Assembly (NCBI GenBank): GCA_902488525.1
Contig: CABTWP010000044.1
Coordinates: 1-15,051 of the forward strand
Source: an uncultured Collinsella sp.
GTDB lineage: Bacteria; Actinomycetota; Coriobacteriia; Coriobacteriales; Coriobacteriaceae
Direction: 5' to 3'
DNA: 15,051 bases
The notes below the pieces were generated by a model that was not told where the DNA came from, made no database searches, and saw only the letters and a list, made by a program, of their open reading frames with translations. Shown here piece by piece: positions 5,997 through 14,351 of this stretch. The translations under genes were made by a program, and so were the position numbers. Position 1 is the first letter of the stretch. Every line of letters starts with the position of its first letter.

Positions 5997-6022
5997 GTAC
6001 TTTAGCGATTGGCTCGTACAAT
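5995..6022 (+). promoter_or_regulatory. Probable promoter of the ATP synthase operon
   Basis: TACAAT (6017-6022) matches five of six -10 bases; TTGTAC (5995-6000) is a weaker -35 at a 16-bp spacer. TTGTAC and GTACAA (6016-6021) are also inverted copies of each other, so the two boxes form a dyad. Transcription from near 6029 would give a leader of about 55 nt. The match to the CTCG...TACAAT box before prmC supports it. Confidence 0.5.
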
Positions 6023-6083
6023 AGTCACCAATGTTTGGCGGGAACTGTTCTGTGAGGCGTTAAAAAGGAAAGTGAGGACGCCA

Positions 6084-6395
6084 GTGTTTCAGATAGCCGA
6101 TCTGCTCGCTATCGTTGCAGGTGCCATCGCGGGCGCGATTGCCTTCCTTCCCTTTGTCTTTACGCTCAAGCCGGTTCTTGACGATAAGCAGAATGCGGAC
6201 ATGCTCAAGGGTATGGTGAGTCTCGCGGTCTCGGCAATCGCGTTGCTTGTCTTTACCTTGGTTGTGTTTGTGTTGTTCGGAGAGGCATTTCGCATGTTCC
6301 TCCTGGGCGAGGCGATCGGCTTCGTGGCCTTTATGGCCGCCTGCGCGGTTCGCGTCGCCAAGGCGCTGCGAGATCCTCATGAGGTCGAAAGGTAA
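6084..6395 (+). CDS. atpI: Small AtpI-like membrane protein at the head of the ATP synthase operon
   Basis: AtpI proteins are small membrane proteins encoded ahead of atpB that assist ATP synthase assembly, probably of the c ring. The 103-aa product has three hydrophobic segments, about residues 6-26, 43-65 and 70-91, with a short charged loop DDKQNAD (33-39) and a charged tail. Sequence likeness to AtpI is weak by eye, and the call rests mainly on position, size and topology. The frame is open from a TTG at 6009, but that codon lies upstream of the -10 box. The GTG at 6084 follows GTGAGGA (6072-6078); a GTG at 6072 is the alternative. Three bases separate it from atpB. Confidence 0.6.
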   Translation: MFQIADLLAIVAGAIAGAIAFLPFVFTLKPVLDDKQNADMLKGMVSLAVSAIALLVFTLVVFVLFGEAFRMFLLGEAIGFVAFMAACAVRVAKALRDPHEVER

Positions 6396-6398
6396 GTC

Positions 6399-7202
6399 GT
6401 GGAAATTTTTGAAAAGCTGCCTGATGAGATTAATCATCTGGTCAGCGAGTTCAGCTCCACCCCTGTCGTGGGCGATCTGAGCTGCGGCATCACGCAGTAC
6501 TCGTTTTGGCTGATCGTCTCCACGATCGTGCTCCTGATCGTCCTGGCCGTGTTCAAGAAGAAGCAGACCCTGGTTCCCAAGGGCTTCTTCGTCAACGGTT
6601 TCGAGTACATCATCGAGTACGTCGAGAACGATATCGGCAAGGGTGTCGTGGGTGAGAACTGGAAGAAGCACTTCCCGTTCCTGTGCTCGCTTTTCCTGTT
6701 CATCCTGATCAATAACATGATCGGCCTGATCCCGGGAATGAAGCCCGGCACCGGCGCAATCGGCTCCACCGCCGCACTCGCCATTTTCGCCTTCGTGTAC
6801 TTCATCTACTACGGATGCAAGGCTCACGGCGTGATCGGCTACATCAAGAGCCTCGCCCCGCAGGGCGTGAGCTTCCCGATGAACGTGCTCGTGTGGGTCG
6901 TCGAGCTTTTCTCGACCTTCCTGCGCCTCATCACGCTCGCCGTCCGTCTGTTCTGCAACATGTTCGCAGGACACGTGGTCATGGGCTCGTTCGCCATCAT
7001 GGCGAGCATGTTCATGCAGCCGCTGCTTCAGCAGGTTTCCGCGGCCCACGCCGTCGGCGCCCTGCCTTCGCTGGCCTGGCTTGCCATCCTCATCCTGATC
7101 TATGCGATCGAGCTTGTGGTCGGCGCCATCCAGGCTTACGTCTTCACGGTCCTTACCGCCGTGTATGTCTCCGAGGCAGAGGAGGTCGCGGAGGAGGAGT
7201 AA
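6399..7202 (+). CDS. atpB: ATP synthase Fo subunit a
   Basis: Subunit a forms the two half-channels through which ions reach and leave the c ring. The 267-aa membrane protein has several hydrophobic helices (about 34-52, 93-113, 122-138, 162-182, 194-212, 224-256). The essential arginine is R183 in TLAVRLFCNMFAGH (179-192), equivalent to E. coli R210. Q245 in IQAYVF matches E. coli Q252. The interacting pair E. coli E219/H245 appears swapped as H192/E238, the arrangement also found in mitochondria. The start is GTG with GAAAGG (6387-6392) six bases upstream. A 124-base gap separates it from atpE. The C-terminus ends in an acidic run of glutamates. Confidence 0.96.
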   Translation: MEIFEKLPDEINHLVSEFSSTPVVGDLSCGITQYSFWLIVSTIVLLIVLAVFKKKQTLVPKGFFVNGFEYIIEYVENDIGKGVVGENWKKHFPFLCSLFLFILINNMIGLIPGMKPGTGAIGSTAALAIFAFVYFIYYGCKAHGVIGYIKSLAPQGVSFPMNVLVWVVELFSTFLRLITLAVRLFCNMFAGHVVMGSFAIMASMFMQPLLQQVSAAHAVGALPSLAWLAILILIYAIELVVGAIQAYVFTVLTAVYVSEAEEVAEEE

Positions 7203-7326
7203 TCTTCCGTTCGCGCCTTAAAGGTAAGGCAATTCGTTAAACCGCCGGTGCCCGTACCCATGGAGCCCGGCAGTTATAAAAAGGTTATCCTGCGTGAAAT
7301 AAGACACGCACGACAAAGGAGGAATC
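7203..7326 (+). promoter_or_regulatory. atpB-atpE intercistronic leader with a strong Shine-Dalgarno
   Basis: This is the only long gap inside the operon. It holds a GCCGG/CCGGC dyad (from 7245 to about 7271), an A-rich stretch, and AAAGGAGG (7315-7322) four bases before the GTG start of atpE. In E. coli the region before atpE enhances translation, since c is needed in many copies per complex; a similar role here is an inference. Confidence 0.45.
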
Positions 7327-7521
7327 GTGGGAGTTATCGGTTACGGTCTCGGTGTTATCGGCGCTGGTCTTGCTATCGGCCTGTCTGCTCTGGGTGCTAC
7401 GGGTGCTATGGCCCGTCAGCCTGAGGTCCAGGGCCGCGTGTTCACCGTCTTCATCATGGGCTCCGCCTTCGGCGAGGCTCTGGCTCTGATCGGCTTCGTT
7501 GTCGCGCTGATCGTTAAATAG
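7327..7521 (+). CDS. atpE: ATP synthase Fo subunit c, short form
   Basis: Subunit c forms the rotating ring; each copy carries one ion on a membrane carboxylate. The 64-aa hairpin has helix 1 (about 2-28), rich in glycine, the polar loop ARQPE (29-33) that contacts subunits gamma and epsilon, and helix 2 with the carboxylate E50 in FGEALAL. The residue after E50 is alanine, and the position that holds glutamine in sodium-binding rings is I17, so the site looks proton-specific. At 64 aa it is shorter than most (about 70-80). The start is firm: an in-frame stop lies at 7300-7302 with no other start codon between, and the Shine-Dalgarno is strong. Confidence 0.96.
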   Translation: MGVIGYGLGVIGAGLAIGLSALGATGAMARQPEVQGRVFTVFIMGSAFGEALALIGFVVALIVK

Positions 7522-7536
7522 CACGGAGCGTCAAGT

Positions 7537-8139
7537 ATGAATCTTTCATCCCAGAAGAGCGCGATCGCACTCTCCGCGTCCGCGGCCGCGCTGCTTATGC
7601 CGGTTTCCGCGTTCGCCGAGGACGGCGCTGCCGGTGCGGACATCCTCATCCCTAAGATGGCGGAGTTCATCCCGGCGCTTATCGCCTTCCTGATCATCTG
7701 GATCGTGCTGGCAAAGGTCGCCCTGCCGGGCATCATGAAAACCATGGAGGAGCGCGGCAAGAAGATCGAGGAGAGCCTCGACGAGGCCGAGAAGACCAAG
7801 CAGGAGGCTATCGCCAAGCGCGCTGAGTCCGACTCGATCGTCACCGACGCCCGTCGTCAGGCTGCCGACATCGTTCTCGAGGCCCGTAAGGACGCCGAGT
7901 CCGAGCGCGCCCGTATCATCGAGGCTGCTCACAAGGAGGCCGAGGAGATCATCGCCAAGGCCCATACGACCGTCGAGGACGAGCGCAAGTCCATTTACGC
8001 CGGTGCCGCGAGCTCCATCGCCGACCTGTCCGTTGCCGTCGCCACCAAGATCGTGGGCGAGGCACTCGAGGACGATGCCGAGCAGAAGAAGCTCATCGAG
8101 CGCTACATCCAGGAAGCAGGTAGCCTGAATGCCGACTAG
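7537..8139 (+). CDS. atpF: ATP synthase Fo subunit b with a signal-peptide-like N-terminal extension
   Basis: Subunit b is the peripheral stalk that holds F1 still against the a subunit. The 200-aa product has an extra N-terminal segment: Lys7, a hydrophobic stretch (about 9-21), then PVSAFA-ED (22-29), which looks like a Sec signal peptide with an A-x-A cleavage site. The true membrane helix follows at about 43-61, with FIPALIAFLIIW. From residue 66 a long charged helix (E-E-R-G-K-K-I onward, heptad-like) forms the dimeric stalk and binds delta at the C-terminus. E. coli b is 156 aa. GGAG (7525-7528) lies 8 bases before the ATG. The gene overlaps atpH by 11 bases. Confidence 0.94.
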   Translation: MNLSSQKSAIALSASAAALLMPVSAFAEDGAAGADILIPKMAEFIPALIAFLIIWIVLAKVALPGIMKTMEERGKKIEESLDEAEKTKQEAIAKRAESDSIVTDARRQAADIVLEARKDAESERARIIEAAHKEAEEIIAKAHTTVEDERKSIYAGAASSIADLSVAVATKIVGEALEDDAEQKKLIERYIQEAGSLNAD

Positions 8140-8605
8140 CCGCTATCAGGACAAGGTGCTCGAGACCTACGCGCGCTCCCTTCTGGAAGCCGCTAAGGCC
8201 GAGGACCATGTGTTTGAGGACCTCGAGATGATCGAGCGCTTGGCTTCTGCCAGCCCCGAGATCATCGCCGTGCTCGACACCATGTCCAAGCGCGACCAGC
8301 TCGACCTTCTTCCCAAGGTGGCAGCTGCCTTTAAGTATGTTGCCGAGGAAGACGAGGATGTAGTGGGCGTGACCGTCACCACGGCGATCCCGCTCGACGA
8401 CGAGCTGCGTCAAACCATCACTAAGAAATGCGAGCAGGACTTCGGCCGCAAGGTATTCCTTATCGAGCAGGTCGACCCGTCTATCGTGGGCGGCCTGGTG
8501 CTCGAGGCCCGCGGCGAGCGTCGTGACATTTCCGTCAAGACGCAGCTGCGCATCGCGCAGGAGACCCTCGCAAACTCTGCTAATTCGTACGGAGGTGAAG
8601 CCTAA
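8129..8605 (+). CDS. atpH: ATP synthase F1 subunit delta
   Basis: Delta sits on top of F1 and joins it to the b stalk. The 158-aa product is a little shorter than the usual 170-180. It has an N-terminal helical domain beginning RYQDKVLETYARSLLEAA (5-22), and the C-terminal family signature DPSIVGGLVLEARGERRDIS (about 115-134) followed by a final helix. The ATG lies inside atpF, and the stop overlaps the atpA start as TAATG (8603-8607), so translation is probably coupled on both sides. Divergence along the sequence is normal for this subunit. Confidence 0.94.
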   Translation: MPTSRYQDKVLETYARSLLEAAKAEDHVFEDLEMIERLASASPEIIAVLDTMSKRDQLDLLPKVAAAFKYVAEEDEDVVGVTVTTAIPLDDELRQTITKKCEQDFGRKVFLIEQVDPSIVGGLVLEARGERRDISVKTQLRIAQETLANSANSYGGEA

Positions 8606-10203
8606 TGTCCGAAACCCTCAATGCCCAGGATATCGCCAAGAAACTGCAGGAGCAGCTCACGAGCCTCTCCGCGACGGTCGATACGCATGAGGTTTCAACG
8701 GTCGATGAGGTAGGCGACGGCATCGCGCGCGTCTCCGGCCTCAAGAGCGCCATGGCAGGCGAGCTTCTGGAGTTCAAGAGCTCCGATACCGGTGAGACCG
8801 TCTTCGGCCTTGCCCAGAACCTTGACCGTGACGAGGTCGGCGCCGTTCTGTTCGGTGCCGTCGACTCCATCAAGGAAGGCGACGAGTGCCGCACCACTGG
8901 CCGCGTTATGGATATCCCCGTGAGCCGTGCCATGCTCGGCCGCGTCGTCAATCCGCTCGGCCAGCCCATCGACGGCCTGGGCGACATCGTCGCTACGCAC
9001 CGTCGCCCCATCGAGTTCAAGGCTCCCGGCGTCATCGATCGTACCCCGGTGTGCGAGCCGGTTCAGACCGGTCTGCTCGCTATCGACTCCATGGTGCCTA
9101 TTGGCCGCGGTCAGCGTGAGCTCATCATCGGTGACCGTAAGACCGGTAAGACCGCCATCGCCATCGACGCTATCCTCAACCAGCGCGGCAAGGGCATGGT
9201 CTGCATCTATGTCGCCATCGGCCAGAAGGCCTCCACGGTCGCCAACATCCGCGAGACCCTCGCTCAGCACGGTGCGCTCGACTACACCATCATCGTTTCG
9301 GCCACCGCTGCCGATTCCGCCCCTATGCAGTACATCGCGCCTATGGCCGGTGCCGCTATTGGCGAGTTCTTTATGTACAACGGCGAGGACGGCAAGCCCG
9401 CCAGCGAGACCAACCCCGGTGGCCACGTGCTCGTCATCTACGACGACCTGTCCAAGCAGGCTGTGGCTTACCGTCAGATGTCTCTGACGCTGCATCGTCC
9501 GCCCGGACGCGAGGCCTATCCTGGCGACATCTTCTACCTGCACTCTCGTCTGCTCGAGCGTGCAGTCAAGATGTCCAAGAAGAACGGTTATGGCTCCATG
9601 ACGGCTCTTCCGATCATCGAGACCCAGGACGGCGACGTCTCGGCCTACATTCCGACCAACGTCATTTCCATTACCGATGGTCAGATCTACCTGCAGTCCG
9701 AGCTCTTCTTCCAGGGCCAGCGCCCGGCAGTCGACGTGGGCATTTCCGTGTCCCGCGTCGGTGGCGACGCGCAGACCAAGGCTATGAAGCAGGTCGCCGG
9801 CAACCTCCGTCTGGACCTCGCTTCGTACCAGGAGCTCGCCGGCTTTACGCAGTTCGGCTCCGACCTCGACGAGGCTACTCAGAAGCAGCTGACCCATGGT
9901 GCCCGCATGACCGAGCTCCTGAAGCAGCCGCGTTACAAGCCGTTTGAGGTTGGCGAGCAGATCGTTACGCTGTTCGCTGGCAACGAGGGCTTCCTGGATG
10001 ACCTGGAGATCGCCGACGTGCTGCCTTTCCGTGCCGAGCTCATCGAGTACATGGACAATGGCTTTGGCTCGCTGCTCGACAAGGTTCGCGCCAAGAAGAT
10101 CGATGATGACACCAAGGCTGAGCTCTTGCGCGTCATCGGCGACTTCAAGCAGCAGTTCATGGCCAAGCACCATTCGGATGTTTCTGGATCAGAGGAGAAC
10201 TAA
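8605..10203 (+). CDS. atpA: ATP synthase F1 subunit alpha
   Basis: Alpha carries the non-catalytic nucleotide sites and supplies the arginine finger to the catalytic sites on beta. The 532-aa product shows a beta-barrel N-domain, Walker A GDRKTGKT (176-183; usually GDRQTGKT), Walker B region VLVIYDDLSK (275-284), HRPPGREAYPGD (297-308) and the arginine finger R384 in SVSRVGGDAQ. Between the conserved EFFMY and VLVIYDD lies a longer loop (about 259-274) rich in Gly, Asn and Pro, a few residues beyond the usual length. GGAGG (8591-8595) lies 9 bases before the ATG, which overlaps the atpH stop. atpG follows after 5 bases. Confidence 0.98.
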   Translation: MSETLNAQDIAKKLQEQLTSLSATVDTHEVSTVDEVGDGIARVSGLKSAMAGELLEFKSSDTGETVFGLAQNLDRDEVGAVLFGAVDSIKEGDECRTTGRVMDIPVSRAMLGRVVNPLGQPIDGLGDIVATHRRPIEFKAPGVIDRTPVCEPVQTGLLAIDSMVPIGRGQRELIIGDRKTGKTAIAIDAILNQRGKGMVCIYVAIGQKASTVANIRETLAQHGALDYTIIVSATAADSAPMQYIAPMAGAAIGEFFMYNGEDGKPASETNPGGHVLVIYDDLSKQAVAYRQMSLTLHRPPGREAYPGDIFYLHSRLLERAVKMSKKNGYGSMTALPIIETQDGDVSAYIPTNVISITDGQIYLQSELFFQGQRPAVDVGISVSRVGGDAQTKAMKQVAGNLRLDLASYQELAGFTQFGSDLDEATQKQLTHGARMTELLKQPRYKPFEVGEQIVTLFAGNEGFLDDLEIADVLPFRAELIEYMDNGFGSLLDKVRAKKIDDDTKAELLRVIGDFKQQFMAKHHSDVSGSEEN

Positions 10204-10208
10204 GCCCC

Positions 10209-11116
10209 ATGGCCAACCTTCGCGACATTAAGAAGCGAATCTCCTCGGTTACCACGACCAAGCAGATCACGCGCACGATGGAGATGGTCTCTACGGCCAA
10301 GATCCGTCGTGCCCTCGATCGCTCCAAGCAGGCCGAGCCCTATAAGGAGGCGCTGACCGACGTCATGTTGACGGTCGCCGGCGACGCCTCCTGTTCGGGC
10401 ACCGATCCCATGCTGCAGAAGCATGAGAGCGTCAAGCATGGCCTGATTGTCGTTATTGCTTCGGACCGCGGCCTTGCCGGCGGTTTCAATACGACGGTGG
10501 AGCGCACGGCCGAAAAGCTCGCCGCTTCTTGGGCGAACGACGGCATCGAGTGCGAGATTATCGCGTGCGGGCGCAAACCGGCCACGTATTTCCGTGACCG
10601 CGCAAACGTCGTCATGCACTTTGAGGGCAACTCCTCTGAGCCCGATTTCAATCAGGCCCGCATGATCTCCTCTCATATCTGCGATGCGTATCGTGCCGGT
10701 GAGCTTGACCGTGTCGAGCTTGTCTACCACCACGCCAAGAACCGCGTGGATCAGGAGCTTCGCGTCGAGCATCTGTTGCCGCTCGACCCCGAGATGATCG
10801 CTATGGCCCACGGTCCGCGTAAGAACGAGACCGACGCCCCTAAGCGCATCTCGTCCACGTTCGAGTTCGTGCCCTCTCCCGAGCATGTCCTCGGCAAGCT
10901 TGTGCCGTCTTATATCCTGACGGTCATCTACCAGGCCCTGATCGATTCGGCGGCTGCCGAGCAGGGTGCACGCCGCAAGGCCATGCACTCCGCGACGGAA
11001 AACGCCACCGCGATCATCTCGACCCTTACCCGCACGTATAGTCGCGTGCGCCAGGCTTCGATCACGACCGAGATTAACGAGATCGTCGGCGGAGCCTCAG
11101 CATTGGAGGAACAGTA

Positions 11117-11117
<1 letters not shown>
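10209..11117 (+). CDS. atpG: ATP synthase F1 subunit gamma
   Basis: Gamma is the central rotor shaft that couples c-ring rotation to the three catalytic sites. The 302-aa product has the expected N-terminal coiled-coil helix, with IKKRISSVTTTKQITRTMEM (8-27) and VSTAKIRRA (28-36). The Rossmann-like middle contains IVVIASDRGLAGGFNT (about 80-95). The C-terminal helix has ARRKAMHSATENA (about 257-269) and EINEIVGGASALEEQ at the end. AGAGGAGAA (10191-10199) overlaps the end of atpA and precedes the ATG by 9 bases. The stop overlaps the atpD start (TAATG, 11115-11119). Length is slightly above the E. coli protein (287 aa). Confidence 0.97.
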
Positions 11118-12571
<1,454 letters not shown>

Positions 12572-12574
12572 GTT

Positions 12575-12967
12575 ATGCGTATCCGCATCGTGTGCCCCGT
12601 GAGCTGCGCCTATGAGGGCGACGCTGCGTTTGTGTCGATTCCGTCCACGGATGGCGAGTTTGGCGTCCTGCCTGCTCACTCCAGCGAGATCTGCACGATC
12701 GACCGCGGTTACGTTCGCGTTTCCGATAAGGCCATGGGCACTGTCGACCACACGTTTGCCGTGGCCGGCGGCTATGCCCAGGTTGCGGACGATGTCGTGA
12801 CCGTTCTCGCCGAGCGCGCTTGCGATTTGGCGACCGTCGATGCCGACAAGCTTAAAGCTGATATTCAAGGTTTTGAAGAGAAGCTGGGTAATTTGTCGGA
12901 GGATGATGCACGCCGCGCCTACCTCTATAATGAAATCGCATGGTGTAAGCTCAAGCTTGCCCAATAG
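12575..12967 (+). CDS. atpC: ATP synthase F1 subunit epsilon
   Basis: Epsilon binds gamma and the c ring and in many bacteria restrains ATP hydrolysis. The 130-aa product has the N-terminal beta-sandwich, with GEFGVLPAHS (27-36) as its clearest family motif and FAVAGGYAQVADDVVTVLAE (61-80). Two C-terminal helices follow (about 88-103 and 107-129). GGGGGAG (12559-12565), inside the end of atpD, precedes the ATG by 9 bases. The last third of the gene uses more AT-rich codons than the rest of the operon. It is the final gene of the operon, with a strong terminator after it. Confidence 0.95.
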   Translation: MRIRIVCPVSCAYEGDAAFVSIPSTDGEFGVLPAHSSEICTIDRGYVRVSDKAMGTVDHTFAVAGGYAQVADDVVTVLAERACDLATVDADKLKADIQGFEEKLGNLSEDDARRAYLYNEIAWCKLKLAQ

Positions 12968-13003
12968 TCAAACGATTTAGCGTTCGACCATTTGCGAACA
13001 CAT

Positions 13004-13042
13004 CATGCCCGGGATGGCCCAGCCACCCCGGGCATGCTTTTT
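13004..13042 (+). terminator. Strong intrinsic terminator of the ATP synthase operon, directly ahead of murA
   Basis: CATGCCCGGG (13004-13013) pairs perfectly with CCCGGGCATG (13027-13036), and TGGC/GCCA (13015-13018 and 13022-13025) extends the stem to a 3-nt loop. C then TTTTT (13038-13042) follows. The murA Shine-Dalgarno (GAAAGGG, 13043-13049) starts at the very next base. Confidence 0.9.
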
Positions 13043-13055
13043 GAAAGGGTAGACC

Positions 13056-14339
13056 TTGGATATTATCCGCGTTGAGGGTGGCCACGCCATCGGAGGCTCC
13101 GTGCCCGTCTCGGGCGCCAAGAACTCCGCGCTCAAACTCATGGCGGCAACGCTTCTGGCGCCGGGCAAGACGACGCTGCAGAACGTGCCCGATATTTCCG
13201 ATGTCCACGTGATGGGCAAGGTGCTCAAGGGCATGGGCGCTACGATCGATGTTCTCGACGAGCACACGCTCGAGATTGATACCTCTCAGGTCGATTCTTG
13301 GGAGGCCCCCTACGAGCTCGTTGCCAAGATGCGTGCTTCCACCGCCGTCATGGGACCCCTGCTGGGCCGCTTCCATCGCGCCAAGATTGCCATGCCGGGC
13401 GGCTGCAACCTGGGTGCTCGCAAGATCGATATGCACATTCTTGGTCTTGAGGCCCTGGGCGTTGAGTTCGATACCGCCCACGGTTACATCAACGCTAATG
13501 CGCCCCAAGGTCTGCGCGGTACCACCGTCACGCTCGAGTTCGCCAGCGTCGGTGCGACCGAGAACCTCATCATGGCCTCTGTGCGCGCACAGGGCACCAC
13601 GGTTATCGACAATGCCGCCCGCGAGCCCGAGATCGTCGATCTCGCCAACATGCTCAACGAGATGGGCGCTAAGATTGTCGGCGCCGGTACGCCTGTCGTG
13701 ACTATCGAGGGCGTGGAAGAGCTGCATCCCGTTACCCATCGCGTAGTGGGCGACCGCATCGAGGCCGGTACCTTTATCGTCGCCGGTGCGCTGATGGCCG
13801 ACGATCGCGGTGTCGACGTCACGGGTTTTTGCCCCATTCACTTGGGCATGGTTCTCAAGAAGATGGAGCTCATGGGTATCGACTGCGAGCGCGTCGAGGA
13901 TGGCGTCCATGTGAACCGTGCCGAGCGTATCAAGCCGGTCGACATCCAGACGCTTCCGTTCCCCGGCTTCCCGACGGACATGCAGGCGCAGATTATGGTG
14001 CTCTCCGCCCTTGCCGACGGCAGTTCCGTTATTACCGAGAACATCTTCGAGAATCGCTTTATGTTTGCCTCTGAGCTGGTGCGCATGGGTGCCGACATTC
14101 GTATCGAGAGCCATCATGCCATGATTCATGGCGTCAAGGGCTTCTCGGGTGCACAGGTTACCTCGCCCGATCTGCGTGGCGGAGCGGCCCTCGTCGTAGC
14201 GGGCTTGATCGCCGACGGGACGACCGAGGTTTCGGCCATCCATCACATCAAGCGCGGCTACGAGCAGTTTGTCGAAAAGCTGCAGGCGCTCGGCGCGCAT
14301 GTCGAGCATGCTTCCGTCCCCGATCCCGTCATCTACTAA
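13056..14339 (+). CDS. murA: UDP-N-acetylglucosamine 1-carboxyvinyltransferase MurA
   Basis: MurA transfers enolpyruvate from PEP to UDP-GlcNAc, the first committed step of peptidoglycan synthesis in the cytoplasm. The 427-aa product has GAKNSALK (20-27) with K22 and N23, the catalytic loop MPGGCNLGAR (113-122) with C117 (E. coli C115), the base D308 in FPTDMQAQ, and R400 in IKRGYE. Because the loop residue is cysteine, not aspartate, fosfomycin sensitivity is expected from family knowledge. The start is TTG, with GAAAGGG (13043-13049) six bases upstream, and the protein begins at the usual point. The operon terminator lies immediately upstream and no promoter is evident after it. An LCP-family gene follows after 12 bases. 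Confidence 0.96.
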   Translation: MDIIRVEGGHAIGGSVPVSGAKNSALKLMAATLLAPGKTTLQNVPDISDVHVMGKVLKGMGATIDVLDEHTLEIDTSQVDSWEAPYELVAKMRASTAVMGPLLGRFHRAKIAMPGGCNLGARKIDMHILGLEALGVEFDTAHGYINANAPQGLRGTTVTLEFASVGATENLIMASVRAQGTTVIDNAAREPEIVDLANMLNEMGAKIVGAGTPVVTIEGVEELHPVTHRVVGDRIEAGTFIVAGALMADDRGVDVTGFCPIHLGMVLKKMELMGIDCERVEDGVHVNRAERIKPVDIQTLPFPGFPTDMQAQIMVLSALADGSSVITENIFENRFMFASELVRMGADIRIESHHAMIHGVKGFSGAQVTSPDLRGGAALVVAGLIADGTTEVSAIHHIKRGYEQFVEKLQALGAHVEHASVPDPVIY

Positions 14340-14351
14340 TACAGGTTGCCT

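Noticed and set aside
6009..6083. Starting the AtpI-like gene at TTG 6009
   Set aside because: That codon lies upstream of the probable -10 box (6017-6022) and has no ribosome site.
8695..10173. Open frame of 492 codons on the - strand opposite atpA
   Set aside because: It is an antisense shadow of a highly conserved GC-rich gene, with no family motif in the translation and no reason to prefer it over atpA.
12951..14309. Open frame of 452 codons on the - strand opposite murA
   Set aside because: The translation is His/Asp/Gly-rich with no domain pattern, typical of a frame opposite GC-rich coding sequence; murA is unambiguous on the + strand.
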